From: Clostridia bacterium
Lineage (GTDB): Bacteria; Bacillota; Clostridia; Oscillospirales; Acutalibacteraceae
Direction of reading: 5' to 3'
NCBI GenBank assembly: GCA_017531385.1
Contig: JAFXLD010000037.1
Coordinates: 38,007 to 102,006, forward strand
DNA length: 64,000 nt
Position 1 is the first letter of the stretch. Each line of letters begins with the position of its first letter. The notes under the pieces were generated by a model. That model was not told the DNA's origin, did no database searches, and worked only from the letters and a program-made list of their open reading frames with translations. The translations under genes were made by a program, and so were the position numbers. Positions 8,630 through 17,655 of this stretch are shown here, piece after piece.

Positions 8630-11011
8630 TTATTCTGAACGGAGTGCCGTAACAGGATCTTTGTTTGATGCCATCTTTGCGGGAATCATACCACCAATGA
8701 GAGTCAGCACAACGCTGATTGCAACAAGCCCCAACGCATAAAGAGGATTGAGCACAGCAACGTTGGGAAGCTCTGTCAGATGATAGATGATCATATTGAT
8801 GGGTATTGTGAGCAGATACGCAATCGCAATACCAAGGCTTCCCGAGCAGATGCCGATGATAAATGTTTCAGCATTGAATACTCGTGTGATATCCTTCTTT
8901 CTTGCACCGAGTGCCCTGAGAATACCGATCTCCTTGATTCTTTCAAGAACGGAAATATAGGTGATAATCGCAATCATGATAAGTGAAACAACAAGTGAAA
9001 TTGAGGCAAAAGCAATAAGCACAAGTGTTACAGCTTTCATGATGCCGTTTGTCATTTCAGTTATAGCTGCAGAAGCATCTGTGTAGTAAACCTTTTCGCC
9101 GTCTGCCGCTTTTTCATTGTAAGCGTCAAGATATCCGATAAGAAGTTCTTTTTCCTCAAAATTTGTGGGATAAAGGAAAATTGCAAAAGGTGTACTGCTG
9201 CCGCCGTATTTAAGAAGAAGACTTGTTCTTGCTGAATCGTCAACTGCAGTCATGGGATTTGACGGTGTGACATCAATATCACTTGTCTGGATATCCTTAA
9301 CCATCTGAGAAGACATATTCATATCAATAACTTCCTGAACAAGATCATCGCTGTATGCGATACCTGCACCGAGAAGTCCGATTGACTGATTTGTTTTAAG
9401 ACGGACTACACCGGAAATCTTAATGGTGATATTTTTGGGATTACCGTACATTGCGGCATAATCGGTGTTCTGAATATAAATGCCGTACTCGGATTTTGTG
9501 TAAAATACATCGTTTCCTACAAGCTGATATTCAGTACCGACAATATCTTTGAACTTAATTTCCTCTTTTGCCGGATCAAAACCGAGTGCTGCCATGATAT
9601 CACGGTTTATTGTGTTATCCGTATTGACAACAAGAACAACTTCGTGGGAATTTTGAGGGTAACTGCCTTCAAGAACATCATAATAATATTCAAGATAAGT
9701 CTGGGCACCTTTATCAAGCGTTTCGGGATATGAAGACAAGCCGATACCTGTCATATTGAATCCTGACATACCGCCTGAAGCAGACATGCTGTCCATCATA
9801 GCACTGATACCTGATGAAAGTGTATGCCATGTAACATTTCCGTCAGCATTTTTCTTTATGACATTCATTGAAACAGCTCTTGTATAGCCTATACTGCTGC
9901 AGATTGCAGGGTCTACACTTTCAAGATAATTTATATATTCATCCGTCAACGGATTGATATAAACCGAGCTGTCAGCTTTGACTTCTTCAAGAATGACATA
10001 GTCTGTATCAACATCTTCTCTTGTGCCTGTAACGAAGCTCTCCATCTGCTCCTGATTTTCCTTGATGGTTTCTTCGTCAATGATCGTTACCTGCTGTGAG
10101 ATAAACAACGGGAATTCATTGAGCGCATCACTCTGATATTTGTCAATCTGAATCTGCAGACCGTCTGAAAGGCTGAGAATCAGTGCAATACCGATAATAC
10201 CGATACTTGAAGCAAGAGCTGTAAGAATAGTTCTGCCTTTTTTCGTTGAAATATTTCTGCCGGAAAGCTTGAGAGCTGTGCGGAAATTCATACTTGTCTT
10301 TTTAAGAGAATAGGATGAATCGTGCTCAACTTCATCATAAGGATTTGTGTCATCAATAACCTTACCGTCTTCAAACTTAACTATTCTGTCTGCATATTCC
10401 TCTGCAAGTGCAGGGTTATGAGTAACCATGATAACAAGCTTGTCATCAGCAATTTCCTTGATAAGATCCATTATCTGACGGCTTGTTTTCTTGTCAAGAG
10501 CACCTGTGGGCTCATCGGCAAGAATGATATCGGGGTCATTTGCCAGTGCACGGGCAATAGCAACTCTCTGCATCTGACCGCCCGAAAGCTGATTGGGCTT
10601 TTTGTGAACGTGATCTTTAAGTCCGACTCTTTCAAGAGCATCAAGAGCTTTCTGATGTTTTTCGGCATCTGAAACACCTGAAAGTGTCATACCCATTTCA
10701 ACGTTATCGAGAATATTGAGGTGAGTGATAAGATTGTAGCTCTGGAAAATAAATCCGATACTGTTGTTTCTGTAGGAATCCCATTCTGAATCTGCAAAAT
10801 CCTTTGTTGATCTGCCGTTTATGATAAGATCACCACTGTCATACTTATCAAGACCACCGATAACATTCAGAAATGTTGTTTTACCCGAACCGCTGGGACC
10901 GAGAATTGCCACAAATTCATTCTTACGGAAACTGACACTTACACCGTCAAGTGCTTTCTGTGTAAAATCCCCTGTTGTGTAGCTTTTTGCTACATCTTTT
11001 ATCTGAAGCAT
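8630..11011 (-). CDS. ABC transporter, fused ATPase and FtsX-like permease (MacB type)
   Basis: Fusion of an N-terminal ATPase (Walker A GPSGSGKTT, signature LSGGQMQR, Walker B IILADEPTGALD, then VTHNP) to a C-terminal permease with one helix near residue 270, a large extracytoplasmic domain and three C-terminal helices, ending in the FtsX fold (RIKEIGILRALGARKKDI). MacB-type proteins do not move solutes across in the classic way but drive extracytoplasmic work or export peptides. I chose the ATG at 11011 because GGAAAGGAAC precedes it; 793 aa. It stands alone with no adaptor or sensor nearby. The substrate cannot be told; peptide or antibiotic export, or envelope signalling, would fit. Confidence 0.88.
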   Translation of the reverse strand: MLQIKDVAKSYTTGDFTQKALDGVSVSFRKNEFVAILGPSGSGKTTFLNVIGGLDKYDSGDLIINGRSTKDFADSEWDSYRNNSIGFIFQSYNLITHLNILDNVEMGMTLSGVSDAEKHQKALDALERVGLKDHVHKKPNQLSGGQMQRVAIARALANDPDIILADEPTGALDKKTSRQIMDLIKEIADDKLVIMVTHNPALAEEYADRIVKFEDGKVIDDTNPYDEVEHDSSYSLKKTSMNFRTALKLSGRNISTKKGRTILTALASSIGIIGIALILSLSDGLQIQIDKYQSDALNEFPLFISQQVTIIDEETIKENQEQMESFVTGTREDVDTDYVILEEVKADSSVYINPLTDEYINYLESVDPAICSSIGYTRAVSMNVIKKNADGNVTWHTLSSGISAMMDSMSASGGMSGFNMTGIGLSSYPETLDKGAQTYLEYYYDVLEGSYPQNSHEVVLVVNTDNTINRDIMAALGFDPAKEEIKFKDIVGTEYQLVGNDVFYTKSEYGIYIQNTDYAAMYGNPKNITIKISGVVRLKTNQSIGLLGAGIAYSDDLVQEVIDMNMSSQMVKDIQTSDIDVTPSNPMTAVDDSARTSLLLKYGGSSTPFAIFLYPTNFEEKELLIGYLDAYNEKAADGEKVYYTDASAAITEMTNGIMKAVTLVLIAFASISLVVSLIMIAIITYISVLERIKEIGILRALGARKKDITRVFNAETFIIGICSGSLGIAIAYLLTIPINMIIYHLTELPNVAVLNPLYALGLVAISVVLTLIGGMIPAKMASNKDPVTALRSE

Positions 11012-11097
11012 AAGTCTGTTCCTTTCCAAATTATTCATATTTACAGTATCGTATAATACAGTATATTTTTAAACTGAATATAAACAATTATTTATAT

Positions 11098-11132
11098 AAA
11101 AAAAGCCGCTACGGCAAAAAACCGAAGCGGCA
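11098..11132 (-). terminator. Terminator after the dockerin protein
   Basis: Minus-strand stem GCCGCTTCGG-TTTTTTG-CCGTAGCGGC followed by TTTTTTTAT, 23 bp past the stop. Confidence 0.88.
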
Positions 11133-11154
11133 CAAAAATTACATATCAGAATTT

Positions 11155-13629
11155 TTATTTATCAAAAGTGTCAATCTTTGCACTTACACGAAGGATCAGA
11201 CGAGCATCGGAAGCATTGATCTTTCCGTCTTTTGTTACGTCAGCAAGAGCTTTCTGATTTTCATCAAGTGTATCAAGTTTTGCACTTGCACGGAGAACTT
11301 TACGTGCATCAGATGCAGTGATCTTTCCGTCGCCTGTCATATCACCCAGCATACCTGCAGGTTTAACAGGATCAGTTGAGGGGTCAGTTGAAGGATCTGT
11401 AGAAGGATCAGTTGAGGGGTCTGTTGAGGGATCTGTAGAAGGATCTGTTGCACCTGTTGCAGGAGTAACTGTTACATCAACATAGTGACCGTTTGCCTTA
11501 CAATATGTGCCCTTATAACCATCGTGAGTTGCAGTTGCAGCCTTTTCAAAGTTACCTCTGCTGCCGCACTCATGCTCAAAGATTGAGAAGAGAAGATTAT
11601 CAACAAAACCGAGAACAGAAGCGATAAGAGGCTGATTCATGGGGTTTTCATCCTTGTCATTTGTTGCAAAAACATCAGCAAATGCTGCGAAATCACAGTC
11701 ATAGAAACTGGGAACGATCTTACCCATTACTGCATTGTAAACATCAAATGTGAATGTTTCATCACCGCAGCCGTTGATAAATGCGAGGGGGAACAGTTCG
11801 TTAAGAACAACATTGAGCTTATACCATGCACCGTTGCCGTCTGCTACGCCTCTTTCAAATTCGAGTTCATCAGCAACTGCAGGGATACCCTTGATATAGT
11901 TAAGAGCCCAGTCAACGATTTCTTCAAAGAAATCTTCCCAAGTCCAGCCCTTAGCCTTGAGAGCATCAACATCAGCCTGAGTCATGCCGAAGTTTGTAGC
12001 ATCGTTAAGCCAGTAGATAGCTACATCCATACCCATTTCGCCGAGTACGTTGTTCCACTGATTCTGAGAAATGTCTCTTACTTTACCATTTGAGAAGACA
12101 AGATTCTTGTAATCCTTATCGAAATCAACTTCATCGCTGTTAACCATGAACTTGTCGATTGCTACGTATGCAGTGTAACCTGCAAGCTGTTCGAGAGAAG
12201 TAACTTCTGCGGGAAGTTCAACCTGAAGAAGAGTGGGATAGAAGAGACCTACAACAGCAACAAGCATATCTTCAAGGCTCTTATTAGCAATCTTATCTGC
12301 TGTGAAGCCGCTGAAATCGAATGAGTAAGGAGTACCGTCAATTGTGAATTCAAGCTTACCGCCGTTGTTAGCAGCGAGAGTCTTGAGGATGTATGCAAAT
12401 ACAGATGTAAGGTTAGCAGTAATGTTTTCATTGCCGCCCTTCTTGAGACCGAGTTCTGCATAAACAGCAGGCTGAAGAATAACTTCAACTATGTTGCAAA
12501 CAAGGTCATTAAGGTTTTCAAAGAGACCGTCCTTTGCCATCTGAGCAAAGTTGAAAGAATCTGCCTTGAATTCATAGTTAAGATTGATGATGTTTTTAAG
12601 AACATCAAGCTGAGGATCAACAGCGATAAGATCGCCCAGAGCTGTCTTGAGATCGTTGTTAAGAGGCTCAAGAGCAAACTGAGCAATAGCTGCATCTGCA
12701 TATGTACCGATGATCTCATAGAGAGTCATGCCTGCGAGCTTTTCAGCGTCTGCCTTGGAAACATCTTCATCTGTCATAAGCTTGAGAAGAGCAGCAGCAA
12801 GGAGTGCATCACTGGAGAAATCTTTATAAACTGAATCAGCAAGAGCAGGATCACCTTCACCGGCGATAAGATTATCATAAAGAAGCTCATTAATCATGAT
12901 AACAAGATTTTCGCCCATTATATCGTTTACTGTTGCTTCAAGATCCAGATCTGCAACCATCTTGATAGTACCATTCATATTACCAAGATCTACTTTACCA
13001 TTTACAACAGCCTGGAAAACTTTGATATTATTCTTTGCTGAAAGGAAATTGAAAAGTCCGTAAACTATATCAAGACCTGATGTATTCTTTGTGGAAATAG
13101 CAGTATTCTTTTTGCTGTCAAATACAAGAGGAGAAACGTCAAGTGATGCGAGAGTTCCCCACATTGCTGTTTTTCCTTTAACAATTTTGCCTACATCAGC
13201 AAGAACCTGAAGAATGGAATCAACTGAGCTGAGATCAAGATTCTTGATTCCGATAATAGGAACTATTGATGCCACAACAGAGGGAAGCTGAGAATTGAGG
13301 TCAGCCTCTGCAAGCATCTCATCAACATAAACGAGAAGCAGATCTGCAAGTTCTTTTGTACTTGCTTCAGCAACAACAACATCGTTTTCTTCTGCAGTTT
13401 CTCTGAGTGCATCAATGACCTCAAAGCAAATGCTCAGAACAGTGGGAACAATTTCTTCTTTTCTGTCACTGAGTGCGGTAAGAAGGTCTTCAACAACAGC
13501 GCTGAGGTTATCTGTAGACAGATATGCTTCAAGAGAATCTGTATCTCTTGCAAAAGATGTCATCGGAATACATGTGACAACCATAAGCAATGCCATGAAG
13601 ACACTAAGAATTTTAGTGAACTTTTTCAT
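11155..13629 (-). CDS. Large secreted protein with Ser/Thr/Asp/Pro linker and C-terminal type I dockerin
   Basis: 824 aa. Residues 1-27 form a signal peptide ending PMTSFA. The next 680 residues are largely helical, with no catalytic motif I recognise. A linker of seven STDP repeats (near residues 728-756) leads to a dockerin: GDMTGDGKITASDARKVLR and a second loop DVTKDGKINASDARLILR, each with the EF-hand-like Ca ligands and the SDAR cohesin-recognition pattern. Dockerins bind cohesins of a scaffoldin or the cell surface, so this protein is likely part of a cellulosome-like or surface assembly. The promoter TTGACA-17-TATTCT is at 13732-13704, and a small GTGGC/GCCAC hairpin lies in the leader before AAAGGAC. 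Confidence 0.8.
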   Translation of the reverse strand: MKKFTKILSVFMALLMVVTCIPMTSFARDTDSLEAYLSTDNLSAVVEDLLTALSDRKEEIVPTVLSICFEVIDALRETAEENDVVVAEASTKELADLLLVYVDEMLAEADLNSQLPSVVASIVPIIGIKNLDLSSVDSILQVLADVGKIVKGKTAMWGTLASLDVSPLVFDSKKNTAISTKNTSGLDIVYGLFNFLSAKNNIKVFQAVVNGKVDLGNMNGTIKMVADLDLEATVNDIMGENLVIMINELLYDNLIAGEGDPALADSVYKDFSSDALLAAALLKLMTDEDVSKADAEKLAGMTLYEIIGTYADAAIAQFALEPLNNDLKTALGDLIAVDPQLDVLKNIINLNYEFKADSFNFAQMAKDGLFENLNDLVCNIVEVILQPAVYAELGLKKGGNENITANLTSVFAYILKTLAANNGGKLEFTIDGTPYSFDFSGFTADKIANKSLEDMLVAVVGLFYPTLLQVELPAEVTSLEQLAGYTAYVAIDKFMVNSDEVDFDKDYKNLVFSNGKVRDISQNQWNNVLGEMGMDVAIYWLNDATNFGMTQADVDALKAKGWTWEDFFEEIVDWALNYIKGIPAVADELEFERGVADGNGAWYKLNVVLNELFPLAFINGCGDETFTFDVYNAVMGKIVPSFYDCDFAAFADVFATNDKDENPMNQPLIASVLGFVDNLLFSIFEHECGSRGNFEKAATATHDGYKGTYCKANGHYVDVTVTPATGATDPSTDPSTDPSTDPSTDPSTDPSTDPVKPAGMLGDMTGDGKITASDARKVLRASAKLDTLDENQKALADVTKDGKINASDARLILRVSAKIDTFDK
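11366..11452 (-). repeat. 12-bp repeats coding the STDP linker
   Basis: Seven in-frame copies of a 12-bp unit coding Thr-Asp-Pro-Ser, with synonymous changes between copies. It is a flexible linker before the dockerin, and such repeats readily expand or contract. Confidence 0.85.
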
Positions 13630-13703
13630 GAAAAATCATGTCCTTTCTTTGTGGCTCCTGCCACGAGTTTTTAAGCATATTATTATCAGTTATGCCTATA
13701 AAT

Positions 13704-13732
13704 AGAATAATATAATTCAAATCAAATGTCAA
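13704..13732 (-). promoter_or_regulatory. Promoter of the dockerin protein gene
   Basis: TTGACA at 13732-13727, a 17-bp spacer and TATTCT at 13709-13704 on the minus strand. The -10 is only a 4/6 match. Confidence 0.55.
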
Positions 13733-13878
13733 GTTTGAATAAACTGTAAAATGTTTCTTTAACATTTTTTGGCAATTAGCACAAAACAATAATTGTTTTT
13801 TTGTTGTTTCTACCGATACATATTTCCGATAAAAAATTCATACAGTATTGAATTACAATTTTGCAAAAGGTATAATGT

Positions 13879-13915
13879 AAAAAAATAATCCCCGTACAAA
13901 AAACGGGGATTATTC
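13879..13915 (-). terminator. Terminator after the 27-aa peptide
   Basis: AATAATCCCCGT-TTTTT-ACGGGGATTATT followed by TTTTTTACAT on the minus strand, 23 bp past the peptide stop. Its strength argues that the short gene upstream is a real transcript. The rest of 13733-13878 is AT-rich, with nothing recognised. Confidence 0.85.
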
Positions 13916-13937
13916 ATGAAAATTATAAAAAATAAAT

Positions 13938-14021
13938 TTAACCTGCTAATCCGAGAAGCTGTCCCAATTTTGAAAAAATATTTACAATCATCATAATAAA
14001 GTTATAAAATGAAATGTACAT
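13938..14021 (-). CDS. Small 27-aa hydrophobic/amphipathic peptide
   Basis: A free-standing micro-ORF starting MYISFYNFIMMIVNIF and ending KLGQLLGLAG. The start ATG follows TCGGAGG with an 8-bp gap, and a strong terminator sits just after it, so the unit has its own ribosome site and end. The whole peptide would be one hydrophobic helix with a single Lys. It resembles in style the small peptides at 17378, 17656 and 53426 and the C-terminal helices of larger secreted proteins here. A toxin, a membrane-active modulin-like peptide or a small membrane regulator are all possible. An inverted repeat CTTAACA/TGTTAAG (14067-14073, 14091-14097) lies upstream and may be an operator or part of the promoter. 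Confidence 0.55.
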   Translation of the reverse strand: MYISFYNFIMMIVNIFSKLGQLLGLAG

Positions 14022-14165
14022 TCTGCATACCTCCGACTGAAAATTCCTTGCTGATTGTAATTTTATCTTAACACACACTTTTACAGCACTTGTTAAGTAA
14101 TTTTGAACAGCAATTTAATATTTTATTAACAAAATTCTTTCAGAATCTTGTCTGATATGTGTTTT

Positions 14166-14522
14166 TTATAAAAGCAAATATAACAGTGCGTATGTTGTAA
14201 AATAGTCATTACTTTCTGTTGATAAAACAGCAATCAACGAAAGTATCAGCAATGCATCCTTGTCACGTGTAAGAAAATCCAGAATCCCCGAAGACAAATC
14301 TTTTTTTTCAGCAATTTCGTCATTTACTGACTCATCATTGACGGAATCTTCTATCTCAACCGGGTATGATATATGTTTTACTTCGTCGGGCAACTGAATT
14401 TTCTTGGGAGTCGGCTCCGGTTCATCATCCATTGCAAGTGCTGCTCTTTTTTTCATTTCCCTGACACGGTAAGCTGCTTCTTCCTGCATCCTGAGCATAT
14501 CCTGATAAGTATAATCCCGCAT
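14166..14522 (-). CDS. Conserved hypothetical, third of a three-gene set, hydrophobic C-terminus
   Basis: 118 aa, not recognised. The N-terminal half is charged and soluble (YTYQDMLRMQEEAAYRVREM, then acidic stretches with two copies of SVNDE). The last 35 residues (DALLILSLIAVLSTES and on to YALLYLLL) are hydrophobic enough for a membrane hairpin or a protein contact. ATG at 14522 follows AGGAGGTGC, which overlaps the stop of the gene upstream. The three genes 15078 to 14166 are packed and were surely made as one unit, possibly a sporulation-associated set. That idea is inference only. Confidence 0.65.
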   Translation of the reverse strand: MRDYTYQDMLRMQEEAAYRVREMKKRAALAMDDEPEPTPKKIQLPDEVKHISYPVEIEDSVNDESVNDEIAEKKDLSSGILDFLTRDKDALLILSLIAVLSTESNDYFTTYALLYLLL

Positions 14523-14531
14523 ATGCACCTC

Positions 14532-14870
14532 CTAAAACAGTCCGTTCAGAAGCCCGCTTTCACGCAAAAGAGGCAGAAGTTGAATAATTTTAAGAATTTT
14601 TATTGCTTCGTCTGCCTTTTGCTGTCTTTGCTCACTGAGCATGGGTTTCAGAGCTTTCAACAAAGCTGTCCGTTGATCATCTCCTGACACAGCATTACTT
14701 ATTTTTCCCAGATTTCCGAGCATATCTGAGTTAAAAATATTATTTTGCTGTGACTGTTGCTGTTCTTTTTTTGATTCGGTCTGCCCTGATCCCATCAGAG
14801 AAGCTGCAACATTTTTAAGCTGTTCCATATCCTCAGGTGTAAGTGAAGACAGAATCTCATTGATGTCCAT
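14532..14870 (-). CDS. Conserved hypothetical with Gln-rich middle
   Basis: 112 aa, soluble and helical. The N-terminus MDINEILSSLTPEDMEQLKN resembles small helical assembly proteins. A Gln/Ser-rich stretch follows, then a C-terminal helical domain (ALLKALKPMLSEQRQQKADE, then KILKIIQLLPLLRESGLL). I chose ATG 14870, behind GGCGGTGAT, over GTG 14879. It overlaps the upstream gene by 14 bp, so the two are translationally coupled. Function unknown. Confidence 0.65.
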   Translation of the reverse strand: MDINEILSSLTPEDMEQLKNVAASLMGSGQTESKKEQQQSQQNNIFNSDMLGNLGKISNAVSGDDQRTALLKALKPMLSEQRQQKADEAIKILKIIQLLPLLRESGLLNGLF

Positions 14871-15078
14871 GTTTATCACCGCCGAATTTTTTCATAAGAT
14901 TTTTTGCCTGATCCGAATCCAGTATTTTTTTTACAAGCTCTTTGTTTGACAGCAGTTGCTGTAATGATGCGGACTGACTTTCGGAAAGCCCTTTTTTCAG
15001 TTCTTCAGCAAGTTTTTTATTTTCTTCGTTACTGTTGCTTTTTATTTTACTTATAATATCGTCAATATTTTCAGCCAT
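14857..15078 (-). CDS. Small conserved hypothetical, first of the set
   Basis: 73 aa, highly charged and helical (MAENIDDIISKIKSN to MKKFGGDKHGHQ). The ATG follows AGGAGGAAAATTT. It is head-to-head with the phosphoesterase gene at 15123, about 45 bp apart, so both promoters must lie in a very short AT-rich gap. No domain recognised. Confidence 0.65.
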   Translation of the reverse strand: MAENIDDIISKIKSNSNEENKKLAEELKKGLSESQSASLQQLLSNKELVKKILDSDQAKNLMKKFGGDKHGHQ

Positions 15079-15122
15079 AAATTTTCCTCCTGTCTAAAAT
15101 ATATTATGTATGAAAGGTGATT

Positions 15123-15593
15123 ATGATGCGGTTACTTGTACTTTCCGACTCACACGGAGACATTCCGTCCCTTGAACTTGCGATTAAAAACACAGCCAAT
15201 GTGGATGCAGTTGTTTTCCTCGGAGACGGTCTTGCTGATTTTGAATATGTATCACGTTTGCTTATGGGTAAAAAGATTGCCGCTGTCCGGGGTAATTGTG
15301 ACGGTGGATTCAATAATTATCCGATAAGAACCATAGAAATTTTCGATGAAAAAAAAGTCTACTGCACACACGGTTTCAGTGAGCAAGTGAAATTCGGACT
15401 TGACAAACTGAAAACAGCGGCATTATATTCAGATGCAACAATCGCTCTTTTCGGGCACACACATATTCCCTGTACATTATATGAAAACGGCCTTTATCTG
15501 ATGAATCCGGGCTCTGTCAGACAGAATTCATGCGGAGTTGTTGATATAACCCCGCAGGGAATCATGTGTTTTACAAAAAAGATTGCCCTCTAA
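15123..15593 (+). CDS. YfcE/MJ0936-type metallophosphoesterase
   Basis: Binuclear-metal calcineurin-like phosphoesterase of about 156 aa that hydrolyses phosphodiesters. Metal ligands are visible in order: SDSHGD near residue 7, LGDG, RGNCD, THGF and GHTHIP, followed by NPGS. Two adjacent ATGs (15123, 15126) follow AAGGTG. The GTG at 15117 is part of the ribosome site and is rejected as start. Many Firmicutes carry this gene next to rdgB/rph, which is not the case here. The physiological substrate is unknown. Confidence 0.88.
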   Translation: MMRLLVLSDSHGDIPSLELAIKNTANVDAVVFLGDGLADFEYVSRLLMGKKIAAVRGNCDGGFNNYPIRTIEIFDEKKVYCTHGFSEQVKFGLDKLKTAALYSDATIALFGHTHIPCTLYENGLYLMNPGSVRQNSCGVVDITPQGIMCFTKKIAL

Positions 15594-15595
15594 TA

Positions 15596-15624
15596 TTGAC
15601 ATAATATATAAAATTATGTAAAAT
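15596..15624 (+). promoter_or_regulatory. Promoter of the DUF5058-type pair
   Basis: TTGACA 15596-15601, 17-bp spacer, TAAAAT 15619-15624, followed by a start codon at 15657 behind AAAGGTAG. Confidence 0.7.
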
Positions 15625-15656
15625 TCTATTATATTAAAATAAAAGGTAGTGATACT

Positions 15657-16502
15657 ATGGATTTTAAAAGTTCACCTGTACTGTATCTTATTGCAGGTGC
15701 AGTAATTCTTTTTGTTCTTGCACAATCCGTATTTTTCCTTGTCAAGGCTTGGAAGCGAGGAAAAGAACTGGGAATTGACAAGAAAAAACTTCGTGATTCC
15801 GTTACTTCAAGTGCAATTTTCACCATTCCGTCTGCACTTTCTGTTCTTGCAACGGTTATTGCACTTGCGCCGGCAATCGGTCTTGTTGTGCCCTGGGTAA
15901 GACTTTCCGTACTGGGCAATATTACATATGAAACGGTAGCAGCAACAGAGGCTATCAATGCATTCGGCATCACAACAGGTATTTCAGAAGCCATCACAGA
16001 CCCTGAAGTCTTTGCAGGCGTCGCATGGGTTATGACAATCGGCATCTGTTTCTCACTTGTCATTCTGCCCTTTGTTGCAAAGCCCCTTCACAAGAAATTC
16101 CTGAATGCAGGCAAAAAGAAGGAAGAAACTGAAACAGCTGTTATCGCAGAAGAAAAAGAAGAAACAACAGACAGTAAAAAGAAAAAGAGAAGCTTTGCAG
16201 GCTTCATGGATCATGTTACTCCTGCACTTTTCATCGGTCTTATCGGTGCATTCATTTCAAACTCAATCCTCGGTGCAGGTAAAAAAGATGTTGATCTTGA
16301 CGGTGCAGGCATACTCTCAGTAATCACACTTGCAACAGCAGTCATATCATCCGTCATTCTGGAAATTATCACAAAGAAATTCAAACTCACATGGCTTGAG
16401 CCTTTCATCATGCCAATCGGTATGATAATGGGTATGGTGGCCGCAATCGTTGCTTACAATGTGCTTCCGCCTGAAATTGCAATGCTTGAATGGAGGGGTT
16501 AA
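15657..16502 (+). CDS. DUF5058-type polytopic membrane protein
   Basis: 281 aa with about six or seven helices. The N-terminal part SSPVLYLIAGAVILFVLAQS and the following WKRGKELGID match, from memory, the DUF5058 family. A long charged cytoplasmic loop (residues about 145-180, Lys/Glu-rich) splits the helices. It is paired with the next membrane gene, which starts 2 bp after its stop behind a GGAGGGG embedded in its last codons. The arrangement suggests a two-subunit transporter. Substrate unknown. Confidence 0.7.
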   Translation: MDFKSSPVLYLIAGAVILFVLAQSVFFLVKAWKRGKELGIDKKKLRDSVTSSAIFTIPSALSVLATVIALAPAIGLVVPWVRLSVLGNITYETVAATEAINAFGITTGISEAITDPEVFAGVAWVMTIGICFSLVILPFVAKPLHKKFLNAGKKKEETETAVIAEEKEETTDSKKKKRSFAGFMDHVTPALFIGLIGAFISNSILGAGKKDVDLDGAGILSVITLATAVISSVILEIITKKFKLTWLEPFIMPIGMIMGMVAAIVAYNVLPPEIAMLEWRG

Positions 16503-16504
16503 TC

Positions 16505-17194
16505 ATGGCAAAGAATACAACAAAATCTGCAAAAACATACTATGACAAAGTACATACATGGGGCAGAATCTCAACAGTCACAGCTCTCTGCGTACTCCTG
16601 ATGTTCCCCATGGCAATCTGTCTGTATCTCGGTGTATTTCCTCCCTTTGAAAAGATTTTCCAGGGACTTCTCAAGGTTATCCCCCTTTACTGGGCAGTTG
16701 CCGTAGTTGAAGTTATTTTCTACACTCCGATGCTCGGTGCAGGCGGTACATACCTTTCATTCGTAACAGGTAACATCGTTAATCTCAAGCTCCCCTGTGC
16801 AATCAGCGCAATGGAAAGTGCAAAGGTAAAGTCAAATACAGAAGAAGGCGAAGTTATTTCAACAATCGCAATCGCAACATCATCAATCGTCACAACGGTC
16901 ATTCTTGCAATCGGTGTTCTTGCATTTGCACCTTTCCTTGAAACATTCACAAGCAGTGCTCTTCTTATGCCTGCATTCAAGCAGGTTATCCCAGCACTCT
17001 TCGGTGCTCTCGGTGCAGGATATTTCGTCAAGAACTGGAAAATATCCTTTGCTCCCATTATCATTATGCTTATCATTCTTGTTTTTGTTCCCACAATCGG
17101 TGCATCAACACTTATCTTCCCCGGTATCGTTGCATCAGTTGTATGTGCATTCATTATGTACAGAGTCGGTTTCCTTGATAAGAAAAACGGTTAA
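16505..17194 (+). CDS. Partner membrane protein of the DUF5058-type pair
   Basis: 229 aa with about six helices, including one with GAGGTYLSFVTGNIVNLKLP, a Gly-rich re-entrant-like segment that suggests a channel or carrier. ATG 16505 follows GGAGGGGTTAATC. The earlier ATG at 16490 lies within the ribosome site and is rejected. Likely forms a heteromeric transporter with the preceding protein. No terminator was recognised before the small peptide gene downstream. Confidence 0.7.
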   Translation: MAKNTTKSAKTYYDKVHTWGRISTVTALCVLLMFPMAICLYLGVFPPFEKIFQGLLKVIPLYWAVAVVEVIFYTPMLGAGGTYLSFVTGNIVNLKLPCAISAMESAKVKSNTEEGEVISTIAIATSSIVTTVILAIGVLAFAPFLETFTSSALLMPAFKQVIPALFGALGAGYFVKNWKISFAPIIIMLIILVFVPTIGASTLIFPGIVASVVCAFIMYRVGFLDKKNG

Positions 17195-17283
17195 TTTCTG
17201 AATACAATTATGTCCATTTACAAAAAATTAACACATCTGCAATCAGGACTTCACACCATTGCAATGATTTTAAAATAAAACTG

Positions 17284-17312
17284 TTGATTTATACGTGTTG
17301 TAATGGTATAAT
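17284..17312 (+). promoter_or_regulatory. Promoter of the 47-aa peptide
   Basis: TTGATT 17284-17289, 17-bp spacer, TATAAT 17307-17312; the start codon is at 17378 behind AAAAGGAG. Confidence 0.7.
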
Positions 17313-17377
17313 TTTCTTGGAAATCAAGTCAGATAAACAGATTTCAATTAAAAATTCAATAAAAGGAGCCAATCAGC

Positions 17378-17521
17378 ATGTTCAAAGATAATTTTGATTT
17401 TGTAGCATTTATTACCTGGTTTGAAAGTCTCATTGATTATATTATCAAGTTAATATCAGGAATAAAAGAAAAAATCCCAACAACAACTACCACAACAGAA
17501 GCTGCAGAAGAAGTTGTTTGA
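17378..17521 (+). CDS. Small 47-aa peptide: amphipathic helix plus Thr-rich acidic tail
   Basis: Not recognised. Residues 1-33 (MFKDNFDFVAFITWFESLID and on) form a strong amphipathic helix with Phe/Ile on one face. After IKEKIP there are six Thr and an acidic end (EAAEEVV). The start follows AAAAGGAGCC, and an independent sigma-A promoter lies 66 bp upstream, so the unit looks real despite its size. The Thr-rich segment resembles the linker of the secreted ubiquitin at 59116. It could be membrane-active or a surface-associated helix. There is no signal peptide. Confidence 0.6.
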   Translation: MFKDNFDFVAFITWFESLIDYIIKLISGIKEKIPTTTTTTEAAEEVV

Positions 17522-17591
17522 TTTTTTACAGTCAAATATTGACGCAAATTTGTCGTATTTATTAAATAATATGTAACAATCACAAAAACAC

Positions 17592-17620
17592 TTGCAGAAG
17601 ATACATATTTATGCTAAAAT
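17592..17620 (+). promoter_or_regulatory. Promoter candidate of the 31-aa peptide
   Basis: TTGCAG 17592-17597, 17-bp spacer, TAAAAT 17615-17620. A second TATAAT lies at 17626-17631 but has no good -35. Confidence 0.5.
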
Positions 17621-17655
17621 CGGCGTATAATTTTTCACATTAAGGAGGTCGTATA

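Noticed and set aside
11366-11452. Short tandem repeats as a possible CRISPR or satellite
   Set aside because: Twelve-bp in-frame units coding a TDPS linker before a dockerin.
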